Notes: generated by a model not told the origin, from the sequence alone. Counted from the stretch's first letter, positions 24,956 through 33,083 are shown. The stretch: DNA of 64,000 nucleotides from Pseudodesulfovibrio aespoeensis Aspo-2 (GCF_000176915.2 NC_014844.1:2294001-2358000); one strand, 5' to 3'. Made by a program: numbers and translations.

Positions 24956-26076
24956 GCGGGCTGGCCGCAATCATCCCGGCAGCCGGGCTCTCCTCGCGCA
25001 TGGGCCGGTGCAAGCCGCTGCTCCCTCTCGGCGGGGGCACGGTCCTGTCGCGCTGCATTGCCCTTTTTCAGGAGAATCGCATCGACCCGATCCTCGTGGT
25101 CACCGGCAAAAACAGGGATGCAGTGTCGTCCGAGGCGGTCAGGGCCGGGGTGATACCGATTCACAATAATCACTTCGAGCAGGGCATGTTCTCCTCGGTG
25201 CTGACAGGCATCGGCGCACTGCCCCCAGATGTGTCCGCGTTTTTTCTCTTGCCCGTGGACATGCCCCTGGTCAGGCCGGAGACGATCAGCCGACTGGTCG
25301 ACGAGTACCGCCGCACCGCCCCGGCCCTACTCTATCCCCGTTTTCTTGGCGAGCGCGGCCATCCGCCGGTCATCGGTCGGGAGCTGCTGCCCGATATCCT
25401 GCATCACGACGGCTTTGGCGGCCTGCGCACCGTGCTGCAACGCCACGAGGCCGACGCCCTAGACCTGGACGTGGCCGATTCGGGTACGCTCCTCGACCTG
25501 GATCATCCCGAGGACTACGAGCACGCCCTGGCCCGCTTCGACACCGCCTACCCCAACGAGCGCGAGTGCCGCCAGCTCTGGGCCATGCGCGATCTGCCGG
25601 AACACATCGCCGACCACTGCCGGGCCGTGGCCAGGGTGGCCGCAGCCCTGTGCGCCCGTCTCAACACCCGAAGCGGCGTGGCTGCGCTCAATCCGGCCCT
25701 GGTCCGGGGGGCCGCCCTCACCCACGACATTGGCAAAGGCACGAAGCGACACGAAACCGTGGGCGCGAATCTGTTGCGAACACACGGGTTCCACGCCGCC
25801 GCCGACATCGTGGCCGAACACTTTGACCTGACGCTCCCCCTGGACCAGCCCATCACGGAAAAGGAAGTGGTCTTCCTGGCCGACAAGCTCGTGCGCTGCC
25901 AATCCCCGGTCGCCCTGGACGCGCGTTACCTCGAAAAACTGGCCGCCCATCGCCACGAGCCTGGAGCCGGGCAGGCCATCCTTGGTCGCCTGGAGAGGGC
26001 CAGAAGCCTCCTGTCCCGCTTTGATCGCGAGATGGGTATTCCGGCAGAACTCCTTGCCAGGGAAGCCCTGGCCTGA
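24952..26076 (+). CDS. MobA-like NTP transferase fused to an HD domain (DVU_1551 type)
   Basis: This 374-residue protein has two domains. Residues 1-190 form a MobA/MocA-like nucleotidyltransferase with IIPAAGLSSRMGRCKPLLPL, FFLLPVDMPLVRPETI and GHPPVIGREL. Residues 205-360 form an HD hydrolase with HCRAVARVAAAL, GAALTHDIGKGTKRHE and AEHFDLTLP. MocA-type enzymes attach CMP to the molybdenum cofactor; the HD half might remove or hydrolyse a nucleotide product, but this is not established. The ATG overlaps the xdhC stop (ATGA). The fusion is the form found in Desulfovibrio beside XdhC and the CoA ligase. Confidence 0.85.
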   Translation: MSGLAAIIPAAGLSSRMGRCKPLLPLGGGTVLSRCIALFQENRIDPILVVTGKNRDAVSSEAVRAGVIPIHNNHFEQGMFSSVLTGIGALPPDVSAFFLLPVDMPLVRPETISRLVDEYRRTAPALLYPRFLGERGHPPVIGRELLPDILHHDGFGGLRTVLQRHEADALDLDVADSGTLLDLDHPEDYEHALARFDTAYPNERECRQLWAMRDLPEHIADHCRAVARVAAALCARLNTRSGVAALNPALVRGAALTHDIGKGTKRHETVGANLLRTHGFHAAADIVAEHFDLTLPLDQPITEKEVVFLADKLVRCQSPVALDARYLEKLAAHRHEPGAGQAILGRLERARSLLSRFDREMGIPAELLAREALA

Positions 26077-26393
26077 ATCGCGCACATCAGACTCGCTCCC
26101 GGAAAGACTCGCAGACCCCGTGCACTGAGGCCGACCCCGCCATCCCTCTCGCCATCGCCTGCACAAACGGCGGGACAGCATGCACCGTAATTTTCACCCC
26201 GCCCACGCCCTCCCCCTAAAGATATGCGAGTTTCTGCCGATGGAGCGAACACGGGGTATTCTTGTCCGCGTCTGCGGATGGGATTGATCCAGTACGGTCG
26301 CCGCCTATTCATGTGTGTTGATGCGTGTGAGAAATTTCCATTCGTGATGAATGGAGAGGCGTTGTTTCCGGCCAGCAGGCGGGAGGGTAGACT
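26077..26393. other. intergenic spacer, 317 bases
   Basis: No gene was seen on either strand. The only clear structure is TCCATTC-GTGAT-GAATGGA (26337-26355), a 7-bp inverted repeat about 40 bases before the next ATG. It could be an operator or a 5'-UTR hairpin. The promoter of the 96-residue gene should lie here. Confidence 0.5.
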
Positions 26394-26684
26394 ATGACCA
26401 TGGCAATCGGCGGTTTCGGGGGCGGTTCGCCCTTTGATCAGCAGACGTTCGGTGCAGCCGTGGTATCGAAGACCATGGACTACATGAACAATTCGGGCGG
26501 CAGCTCGGGTTTCGCCCCGGTGGACAAAGCCTCCACCGAGGGTTCACTCGTCAGCAAGACCCTGGATTACATGAACTCCGGGTCCTTGTTCGGCGACAGC
26601 ACGGGCATGGCCCAAAGTTACGACTTCCAGACCAGTGTCCTTGGCGCCCACGCCAAGGGCTCCATCATCAACACCATCATCTGA
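26394..26684 (+). CDS. small protein with a repeated VSKTxDYMN motif, unknown function
   Basis: I do not recognise this 96-residue protein. It begins MTMAIGGFGGGSPFDQQTF and contains the nonapeptide VVSKTMDYMN near residue 24 and LVSKTLDYMN near residue 54, a 30-residue internal repeat unit. The end, AHAKGSIINTII, is hydrophobic. It has no signal peptide or clear helix bundle, and is rich in Gly, Ser and Met. GGGAGGG lies about nine bases before the ATG. It is a single gene between a spacer and a terminator, so context gives no function. Codon use matches the neighbourhood. Confidence 0.7.
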   Translation: MTMAIGGFGGGSPFDQQTFGAAVVSKTMDYMNNSGGSSGFAPVDKASTEGSLVSKTLDYMNSGSLFGDSTGMAQSYDFQTSVLGAHAKGSIINTII

Positions 26685-26708
26685 CAGCCGGGGAATGACG
26701 CCAACAAA

Positions 26709-26743
26709 GAACCCCGCCCCCCTGAACAAGGGAGGCGGGGTTC
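26709..26743. terminator. bidirectional terminator between the small gene and the ankyrin gene
   Basis: GAACCCCGCC and GGCGGGGTTC pair over 10 bp around a 15-base centre. On the minus strand TTCTTTGTT follows, so it mainly suits the ankyrin gene; it also lies 24 bases after the plus-strand gene. Confidence 0.75.
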
Positions 26744-26836
26744 CGAGTGTTCAGGTCATACCCGTCTCACTACACACTTAAAACCGCTCCCTTTCCGACG
26801 GGGAAATAGGCCGCGGCCCGCTGCGAAATGGGTTTT

Positions 26837-28750
26837 CTACTTGGTCTTTTTCAGCCGTATCTTATTGTCGATGATCAGCATTCCCTTCTCAAGCTGCCAC
26901 TTCATGGAAGTCGGCGGAGCGTTGACAGGGTTCCAGATCATGGTGTCGCCGTTGAACGTGTACGTTCCCTTCTGCGCGGCGATTGTCTCTTTCATGGTGC
27001 CCTTGGGAAATTGTTTCATGATCTCGGGCGTCAATTTCGAATTGAAATCAAAGGTGCCGTTCTTGTTCAACACAACCGTGTACACGGCCTGCGGCATCCC
27101 ATCCTGAAATCCTTTCCATGTGCCGAGCAGCGCATCGACGATGACGCTCTTGCGGACAATGGGAGCCTCCGGCTTGACGCCTTGTGATTCGAGCAGTGAT
27201 ACGCTGCCCGTGTTGCCCGCCCGGTTGGCGTAGCTCATGACCGTTTCGCCTGCGCCGTTTGTCTTCTGGGCGTCTGCGCCCTTCTCCATGAGGAGTTTCA
27301 CGAGCTTTTGATTGCCTGCTCCGGCTGCAAGCATCAGTGCGGTTTCACCCTTGTCATTCACCATGTCGAGATTCGCGCCCTTGCTGATCAGCAGGGCAGC
27401 CCGTTCGTATCCCTGCCCGGTGTTGGACTGCTGGGCCGCGGCCATGAGCGCGGTCCAGCCGTTTGCGGCCTGGAAGTCGACGTTGCCCGGTCCGGACAAG
27501 AGGTGTTTGATGATGGCGAGGCTGTCCTTGTTCTTGAATGGATCAGGATTCGTTGCCGCTGCCACCAGCGGGGTCACGAGCACGTTCACTGGCGACTTCA
27601 CATTTATCTCCGCCCCGGCATCGACCAGAGTCTTGACCATGTCGGCATGGGCCTGATGCACGGCAAGCATGAGCGCGGTGGAGCCGGATTTGTCGAAAAT
27701 ATCGAGCTTTGCCTTGCACTTGATAAGATATTTGGCTGCGGCCACCTGGTTTGCCCCTGCCGCGTAATGCAGCGGCGTTCCGCCCGTGGCCAGACCCTCA
27801 AGGTCGATGGCGGCACCATTGTCCAGCAAGAGCTTGGCGGCATCGACAAAGCCGAACTGTGAGGCCAGGTGCAGGGCGGCCATACCTCCGCCGTTCTGCC
27901 CGATCTTTTGCAAATCGAGTTGTGGCTTGAAGGTGATGAATTTTTCCATAAATTTGAAAATTGTCTTTGAATCATCGCCGCCGAGGCTGCTGATGGCCGT
28001 CATGAGCGTCGTGCTTCCGCCATTATCCACATGGTTGATGTCCGCTCCATTGGCCACGAGGTAGTCGAGCACTTCGCGTTTCTTGTGCAGAAATACCGTC
28101 GTCAGTACGGACTTGCCGGAGTTGTCAGCAGTATTGATGGTCGCGCCGTGCGTGTGCAGGAACTTCAACGTCTCTAAGTCTTCGTATTCAGAGATGAACC
28201 AGAGTGACGACTCACCGTCCTTGGTCCGTGCGTTGATGTCGATGCCCTTTCCCTGGGTGACGAGCACCTGGATCACGTCCGCGTGGTCCCGCTGTGCGGC
28301 CTTGATGAGCGCCGTATTGCCCCGTGATTCCGGGGTGCTGTCTGTCTGATCCTTCGCGTTTACCTTGGCACCCATCCGCAACAGGATGGCAACGATGTCC
28401 GCCTGCCCTGTGTGCGAGGCGAGGATGAGCGGCGTGCGCTCCCAATCGCCCCAGGCATCATAACTCACGCTGCGTTTGTTCACGTCCACTCCGGGAGATT
28501 GCAGAATCAGCCTGGTGATGTCCGGGTTTTGGCTTCGCAGCGCCCAGCACAGCATGGAGTCGCGGTCGTATATGGCGTTGATATCGGCGCCGCGCCCTAT
28601 GGCGTCTCTGGCCTTGGCCAAATCATTCCTGTAGATGGCTTCATACAGCGGTGGCCAGGGGGCATTCTCCGAGTATGCGAGAGCCGGAACTGACGTACTC
28701 AACACCCAAAAAGCCACCACGGCGATCTGGAACACTGCCTTGACTCTCAC
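26837..28750 (-). CDS. periplasmic ankyrin-repeat protein with a C-terminal beta domain
   Basis: The product has 637 residues. A signal peptide (VFQIAVVAFWVLSTSVPALA) is followed by more than a dozen ankyrin repeats from about residue 33 to 530, for example GGTPLHYAAGANQVAAAKYL and GWTALMAAAQQSNTG. The last 100 residues (LLGTWKGFQDGMPQAVYTVV onward) form a lipocalin-like beta domain seen in small secreted proteins. I chose the GTG at 28750 because GAGGAG stands six bases upstream; the frame is open to 29014, but that leader has no signal and poor coding character. The ankyrin part binds proteins; partner and role are unknown. Confidence 0.75.
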   Translation of the reverse strand: MRVKAVFQIAVVAFWVLSTSVPALAYSENAPWPPLYEAIYRNDLAKARDAIGRGADINAIYDRDSMLCWALRSQNPDITRLILQSPGVDVNKRSVSYDAWGDWERTPLILASHTGQADIVAILLRMGAKVNAKDQTDSTPESRGNTALIKAAQRDHADVIQVLVTQGKGIDINARTKDGESSLWFISEYEDLETLKFLHTHGATINTADNSGKSVLTTVFLHKKREVLDYLVANGADINHVDNGGSTTLMTAISSLGGDDSKTIFKFMEKFITFKPQLDLQKIGQNGGGMAALHLASQFGFVDAAKLLLDNGAAIDLEGLATGGTPLHYAAGANQVAAAKYLIKCKAKLDIFDKSGSTALMLAVHQAHADMVKTLVDAGAEINVKSPVNVLVTPLVAAATNPDPFKNKDSLAIIKHLLSGPGNVDFQAANGWTALMAAAQQSNTGQGYERAALLISKGANLDMVNDKGETALMLAAGAGNQKLVKLLMEKGADAQKTNGAGETVMSYANRAGNTGSVSLLESQGVKPEAPIVRKSVIVDALLGTWKGFQDGMPQAVYTVVLNKNGTFDFNSKLTPEIMKQFPKGTMKETIAAQKGTYTFNGDTMIWNPVNAPPTSMKWQLEKGMLIIDNKIRLKKTK

Positions 28751-29111
28751 TGGATACTCCTCAAGATTTCCCTTGGTGCTGGATCGCTCTCGCTCTCCCG
28801 TCTGCCTGCCGTGGCTTTGATTTCCACGTTGGGCATCTGAAGTGAGAGTGTGCCGAGGTCGGCTGAAACATGATGGACAGACGGAGCATACCAGTTGGAA
28901 AAACTGAAGGAAGCGTTTCATGGCGTGCCCGCGGCGATTGCCGTCAAAGTCGCCTTGCTGCCTGCAACGCCCGTTTGGGAGATTTTCACGCTCGCGACTT
29001 GAGCGCAAGCACAATAACCAGTTCGAAGAGAGAAGTGATCTCGGTCCGTCGGACCACCTCTGAAATCAAATTGATTTTACATCTGTCAACGGCATGAATT
29101 TTCTCCTGCGA
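28751..29111. other. spacer upstream of the ankyrin gene
   Basis: No convincing gene. A minus-strand frame stays open to 29014 in phase with the ankyrin gene, but its translation is rich in Arg, Ser and Cys and looks non-coding. The ankyrin-gene promoter is expected here. Confidence 0.4.
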
Positions 29112-29294
29112 GTGGCATAACGAAACGCGACAAATTTCGATCTACACCACATTTTGTACCTCCATGCCAGCCACGCCAGGGCATGGAATGACACATCAAG
29201 ACGTGCCTAAAGCAACAAAAAAGCCCTCATTTTGAGGGCTTATGACACTTTGTCGTGTAAAGTGATTTCAGACTATGGCGGAGAAGGAGGGATC
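29112..29294. repeat. left direct repeat with a copy of a tRNA-Ser 3' end
   Basis: This 183-base segment matches 30112-30294 with a fixed offset of exactly 1000 bases and roughly four fifths identity, including CAGCCACGCCAGGGCATGG, a terminator hairpin (29221-29241) and GGCGGAG-AGGAGGGAT, the last bases of a minus-strand tRNA-Ser. Here the tRNA sequence stops and turns into AT-rich DNA, so this is an attachment-site-like half copy. Confidence 0.85.
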
Positions 29295-29373
29295 AGAAAA
29301 CAAAGAAAAAAATGTTTAAATTGTACCCTTTATTGCACCACTTGCAAACACGTACCCCGACAATTCACATCTC

Positions 29374-29844
29374 TTACACGCCGGTGGTTGCTATTTCTAA
29401 GATCAAAGCAAATTGCTCTTCAGCAGACTCGACTGCTTTCTTTAACTTGTGACTCTTTTTAATACCAGGCTCATCAAGCTTTTGGTTGTAATTATAAATA
29501 TGTGCCTGTTTAGAAAATGCATCTAATGCCTTTTGAGCATCTGATGATACATAGCTTTCCATGGCAGCCCCTCTTCTCAGTAATGATTCAACAAGATTTA
29601 AGTTAATATTTTCATACTTTTTCATTGAACTCATCACTACGGCAGCATCCAGCCTCACATTACGGATAAACATTGCTTTTTCAATGCGATACTGTGATTT
29701 TTGCAATTCGCCTAAGCTGTGCTGGGTTCTATAAGTAAAAAAAGCAATAGTTGCTGTAGCCATAGCGAATACTAAATTTATCACATCTCCGACTGTAAAT
29801 GATAAAAACCATTGACGAAATTCCCAAGCTTCAAGCGCTGTCAC
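29374..29844 (-). CDS. small AT-rich membrane protein of unknown function (island cargo)
   Basis: This 156-residue protein has one N-terminal helix (GDVINLVFAMATATIAFFTY) followed by a charged, probably coiled-coil cytoplasmic part rich in Lys, Glu and Gln. The start is a GTG at 29844 with GGAG upstream. Base composition is clearly more AT-rich than the rest of the window and it lies between the two tRNA-Ser-derived repeats, which argues for horizontal arrival. One-helix plus coiled-coil proteins are common in phage islands and defence loci, but I see no diagnostic motif. It has no partner gene, so function is open. Confidence 0.65.
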   Translation of the reverse strand: MTALEAWEFRQWFLSFTVGDVINLVFAMATATIAFFTYRTQHSLGELQKSQYRIEKAMFIRNVRLDAAVVMSSMKKYENINLNLVESLLRRGAAMESYVSSDAQKALDAFSKQAHIYNYNQKLDEPGIKKSHKLKKAVESAEEQFALILEIATTGV

Positions 29845-29943
29845 AGCTCACTCCATTGACCAGTCTTTTCAAATACATTTTCGCCTTTCATTCATTTCCT
29901 CAGCCTCACAACCAGCCAAAGTTAGAGCACCATCGCTATTATT

Positions 29944-30141
29944 TCAGTTCATCCAACTCATCATAGAGACATATAGGCAACCGCGGCTTTCTTTCAAACC
30001 CCTTCCCAAGCAGTGTGTGAAGTTTACATCCGAGTCGGTTTCCCAATCCAGCTCGCTTAGCCTTTCCGCAACTTCGTAGTCGAATGCAGTTCCGCGCTTA
30101 GTGTGGCCAGAGTGGTATAACAAAAAGCGACCGATTTTGAC
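29944..30141 (-). pseudogene. possible decayed coding fragment beside the right repeat
   Basis: One frame is open for 65 codons and contains HTKRGTAFDYEVAERLSEL, which has coding character but no usable ATG. A second overlapping frame gives GKGFERKPRLPICLYDELDE and also ends nearby. I cannot tell which was real; a frameshifted remnant is the simplest reading. The rest of 29845-30111 shows no gene. Confidence 0.25.
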
Positions 30142-30294
30142 TTATACCACTTTTCGTCCCTGTATGCCAGCCACGCCAGGGCATGGAATGACACATCAAA
30201 ACATGCCAAACGCAACAAAAAAGCCCTCATCTTGAGGGCTTATGACACTTCTTGACATGAAGCGATTTTTTAGAATGGCGGAGAGGGAGGGATT
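30112..30294. repeat. right direct repeat spanning the 3' end of tRNA-Ser(UGA)
   Basis: This is the partner of 29112-29294. It runs from an inverted repeat (GTGGTATAA with TTATACCAC, read on the minus strand, 30112-30150) through a terminator to the last 19 bases of the intact tRNA-Ser gene. The two copies enclose an AT-rich segment of about 0.8 kb. Confidence 0.85.
30221..30241 (-). terminator. terminator of tRNA-Ser(UGA)
   Basis: On the minus strand AAGCCCTCA-AGA-TGAGGGCTT is followed by TTTTG about 35 bases after the tRNA end. A copy with one loop change lies at 29221-29241 in the left repeat. Confidence 0.9.
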
Positions 30295-30367
30295 CGAACC
30301 CCCGGACGGGTTGCCCCGTCTCTGGTTTTCAAGACCAGCGCATTAAACCGAGCTCTGCCACCTCTCC
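30276..30367 (-). tRNA. tRNA-Ser (anticodon UGA)
   Basis: This 92-base minus-strand gene includes the encoded CCA. The acceptor stem is GGAGAGG/CCTCTCC, the anticodon arm CTGGT-CTTGAAA-ACCAG gives UGA, and a long class II variable arm (GACGGGGC...GTCC) marks it as serine. The T arm reads GGGGGTTCGAATCCC. It serves as the integration target for the adjacent repeat-bounded segment. Confidence 0.97.
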
Positions 30368-30575
30368 GTGGGGGCCGGACGGCCATTGCAGGACGCCGGA
30401 TTCAGGCAACTGGTTGTAGGAACCGGGCCGGAGAATGTCAAGAATGAATAGGCTGTCAGGGCCGGAACCGGCTGAAATGACACGGGGCGCGCCTGGCACT
30501 TGGCATTTGACAGGCTCCCCGGCTTCCCGTAAGGGAGGATGAAGACGATATTCAAACAAAACGAACGGATATAGT

Positions 30576-31013
30576 ATGAAATCTCCGCAAGAAGTGTTTG
30601 CCGACTACCTGGCTGGCAAGAATCTGAAGACGACGCCCCAGCGTCGGCTCATCCTGGACACCCTGCTCAAGCAGGGCGGCCATCTCTCTTCCGAGGAGCT
30701 CTACGCCAAGGTCAAGAAGCGCGACAGTTCCATCGGACAGGCCACGGTCTACCGGACCCTCAAACTGCTCAACGAATCCGGGCTCATCGAGCCGCTGGAC
30801 TTCGCCGACGGCGTGACCCGCTACGAGCCGAGCTATGGCGAGGAGCACCACGACCATCTCATCTGCGAGCGGTGCGGCAATAACATAGAGATCCTCGACA
30901 AGACCATCGAGAATCGACAGGAAGAGCTGGCCAAAGAGCACGGCTTCACGCTGGTGCGGCACAAGATGTACCTGTACGGCGTCTGCCCGGAGTGCCGCAA
31001 GAAAAAAGGCTAG
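30576..31013 (+). CDS. fur: Fur family transcriptional regulator
   Basis: The product has 145 residues. The N-terminal winged helix includes TPQRRLILDTLLKQGGHLS and the recognition helix IGQATVYRTLKLL. The metal-binding half has GEEHHDHLICERC and a second CPEC pair, so it should carry a structural zinc and a regulatory metal site. It may be Fur (iron) or PerR (peroxide); the HHDHL motif is shared and the sequence alone does not settle it. It lies about 210 bases beyond the divergent tRNA-Ser and is followed by the convergent PilZ gene. Confidence 0.88.
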   Translation: MKSPQEVFADYLAGKNLKTTPQRRLILDTLLKQGGHLSSEELYAKVKKRDSSIGQATVYRTLKLLNESGLIEPLDFADGVTRYEPSYGEEHHDHLICERCGNNIEILDKTIENRQEELAKEHGFTLVRHKMYLYGVCPECRKKKG

Positions 31014-31057
31014 CCTGCCTTCAGTCTGCCGGGCCAGCCTGGCTTATCGGCCCCGGC

Positions 31058-32044
31058 CTATTGGACTCTTTCCAGGAATTCGGCCAGGGCCGTCATCTCG
31101 CCCTGGAGCGACTTCCACACATAGCCACCGCCGCCCTGCTCTCCCTCTGCCGTGAACTGGATGCCCAGACCGATGGAGCCTCCCTTGCCCTTGAAACGGG
31201 TGCGGATGGTCCCGATCACCGTAAAATAGGTAAACTTTTTCGCTGATGGATTCCACACGCTCACTCGCATGACCAGTTGGCTGCCCACGGCGAGGGGCGG
31301 CAGGTGCCCCTTGGGATTGATGATCAGCAGGCGGATGCCGCCAGGCGAGATGTTCTCCACGGCAAGACGCATCTTGTCGCCGTAGTGGGCCGGATTGTTG
31401 ATGGTTTGCAGGTCGGCCTTGACCATCCAGAAACTGCCGCGCTTGCGCACATCCCACGCCTTGACGCGCACGGCCCCCTCGCGGGAGACTTTTTTGCGGT
31501 CATGCCTGCGCCGGATGATGAACCGGTAGCGGATGGGCGTGAGCAGGGTCATCGCCTTGATCACCGAGCCGCGCTTTCTGACATGGCCGACCAGGGTGAT
31601 GAAGGAGTTGAGCTTCTTGCCGGAGTAGGCGAAAGGCTTGCAGAAGCAGATGACGCGGGTGTTCTTGAGCTTCAGGCCGGTGGGCCTGGCATTGACCAGT
31701 TCGAGCTGCATCTTGCCGCCTACCACCGCCGTGATCCGAGCGTTGGTCAGGAACTTGCCCACCACGCCGCCGGAGTAGAGGAATATGTCGAGCATGATTC
31801 CCTTGGAGACAAGGTAGTTCTCGACAATGGCCTGGCTGCGGCCAGCCAGGAGATGGGAAATGAAGCGGAGAAAGGCGAACCCCACGGTGTGCCGGTAATA
31901 CCAGGCCGCCATGAGCAGCACCACCGGGCCGGCCACGACAAGCATGGAGGAGAACACCTCAAGCAGGTCGAGCCGCGACGGGCCGCTGCCAAAGGTGCGC
32001 TGCACATCGCGCAGGTAGTCCAGTTGCACAAAAAAATCGAGCAT
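31058..32044 (-). CDS. membrane-anchored PilZ domain protein
   Basis: The product has 328 residues. One hydrophobic segment (FSSMLVVAGPVVLLMAAWYY, about residues 31-50) is followed by a YcgR-N-like domain and a PilZ domain. The c-di-GMP binding signature RRRHDRKKVSR lies near residue 180 and the second motif NISPGGIRL near 230. It probably senses c-di-GMP at the membrane and adjusts motility or surface behaviour; the YcgR-like layout suggests a flagellar brake. It stands alone between fur and thiM, so its target is not indicated by context. Confidence 0.82.
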   Translation of the reverse strand: MLDFFVQLDYLRDVQRTFGSGPSRLDLLEVFSSMLVVAGPVVLLMAAWYYRHTVGFAFLRFISHLLAGRSQAIVENYLVSKGIMLDIFLYSGGVVGKFLTNARITAVVGGKMQLELVNARPTGLKLKNTRVICFCKPFAYSGKKLNSFITLVGHVRKRGSVIKAMTLLTPIRYRFIIRRRHDRKKVSREGAVRVKAWDVRKRGSFWMVKADLQTINNPAHYGDKMRLAVENISPGGIRLLIINPKGHLPPLAVGSQLVMRVSVWNPSAKKFTYFTVIGTIRTRFKGKGGSIGLGIQFTAEGEQGGGGYVWKSLQGEMTALAEFLERVQ

Positions 32045-32188
32045 TGTCCCGCCGTCAGGGGTTCAGGGATTTGACGCTGCCAGCCGATGGGCAGCGCCCT
32101 GCAATTTCAGGACCTTTTCGCAGCCGCTTTCGATTCTGATCGGTTATACGTCGCACCCGGCCCGATGGCAAGGAGTCGGGAGCGCGCC

Positions 32189-32992
32189 CTACAGCTCCGC
32201 CACCCGCAGCAGCCGCCGCACATCAACGGCATCGAGCAGGTACAGGGAATCGAGAAAATGGAGTTGCATGGTGCCCGGCCCGGTCGCCTTGACTCCGGCC
32301 ATGGCTCCGGCCACGGCCATGGCCCCCATGCCGTGGACAGCGGCCTCGAAGGGGTCGGGATTCACGGCGGCAAATGCGGCGCAGAGGGCGGTGGCCGTGC
32401 AGCCCAGGCCGGTGACGCGCGGCATGAGCCGATGGCCGCCCAAGACCCGGCAGCTCCGGCCCCCGTCAGTGACCACGTCAGACTCGCCGCTGACGCAGAC
32501 CACGCAGCCGTGCGCCCGCGCCAACGCCTGCGCCCCGCTCAGGGCCGCATCCGTGGAGCGGGTGCTGTCCGCACCCTTGGCCCCGCCGGATTCCCCGGCC
32601 AGGGTCAGTATCTCGGAGCCGTTGCCCCGGATGATGGCCGGCCTGTGGTCGCCGAGCAAGGAGAGCGAGGTGGCGGTACGCAGCCCGGATGCGCCCGCGC
32701 CCACCGGGTCGAAGACCACGGGGATGCCCTTTGCCTCGGCAGCGGCCCAGGCAGCGGCCATGGCCCGGATGTCGGGCTGATTCAGAGTGCCGATGTTGAT
32801 CACCAGCGCGTTGCTGATGGCCACGAGATCGGCGACCTCCTCCTCGGCGTGAGACATGAGTGGCGACGCACCAAGGGCCAGCAGCGCATTGGCCGTGGAA
32901 TTGGCGACCACCACGTTGGTGATGTTCAACACCAGCGGCCCGTTGGCGCGTATCAATCCGAGATCATGAAGAAATGTATCGACATTCGCCAC
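32189..32992 (-). CDS. thiM: hydroxyethylthiazole kinase
   Basis: This 267-residue ribokinase-fold enzyme phosphorylates the thiazole alcohol for thiamine salvage. Typical segments are NITNVVVANSTANALLALGASP near residue 25, PVVFDPVGAGAS near 100, RGNGSEILTLAG near 125 and the anion-hole VTGLGCTATALCAAF near 195 with the catalytic Cys. I chose the GTG start at 32992 because AGGAG stands six bases upstream; the longer reading has no site. No thiE or thiD is adjacent and no TPP riboswitch consensus was found upstream. Confidence 0.93.
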   Translation of the reverse strand: MANVDTFLHDLGLIRANGPLVLNITNVVVANSTANALLALGASPLMSHAEEEVADLVAISNALVINIGTLNQPDIRAMAAAWAAAEAKGIPVVFDPVGAGASGLRTATSLSLLGDHRPAIIRGNGSEILTLAGESGGAKGADSTRSTDAALSGAQALARAHGCVVCVSGESDVVTDGGRSCRVLGGHRLMPRVTGLGCTATALCAAFAAVNPDPFEAAVHGMGAMAVAGAMAGVKATGPGTMQLHFLDSLYLLDAVDVRRLLRVAEL

Positions 32993-33051
32993 GGTGCTCT
33001 CCTTTTCCTGGTTGTGGTCACAAGGTATACCGGCCTCCCCCAAAGCACAAC

Positions 33052-33083
33052 GCCCCGGACGCCAAGCCAATGGCGTCCGGGGC
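33052..33083 (-). terminator. terminator of rhlE
   Basis: GCCCCGGACGCC and GGCGTCCGGGGC form a perfect 12-bp stem with an 8-base loop, 24 bases after the helicase stop. The minus-strand tail is GTTGTG, so the T-run is weak. Confidence 0.75.

Noticed and set aside
29112-30294. Complete prophage or integron at tRNA-Ser
   Set aside because: Only one small intact gene and no integrase, structural gene or cassette array lie between the repeats.
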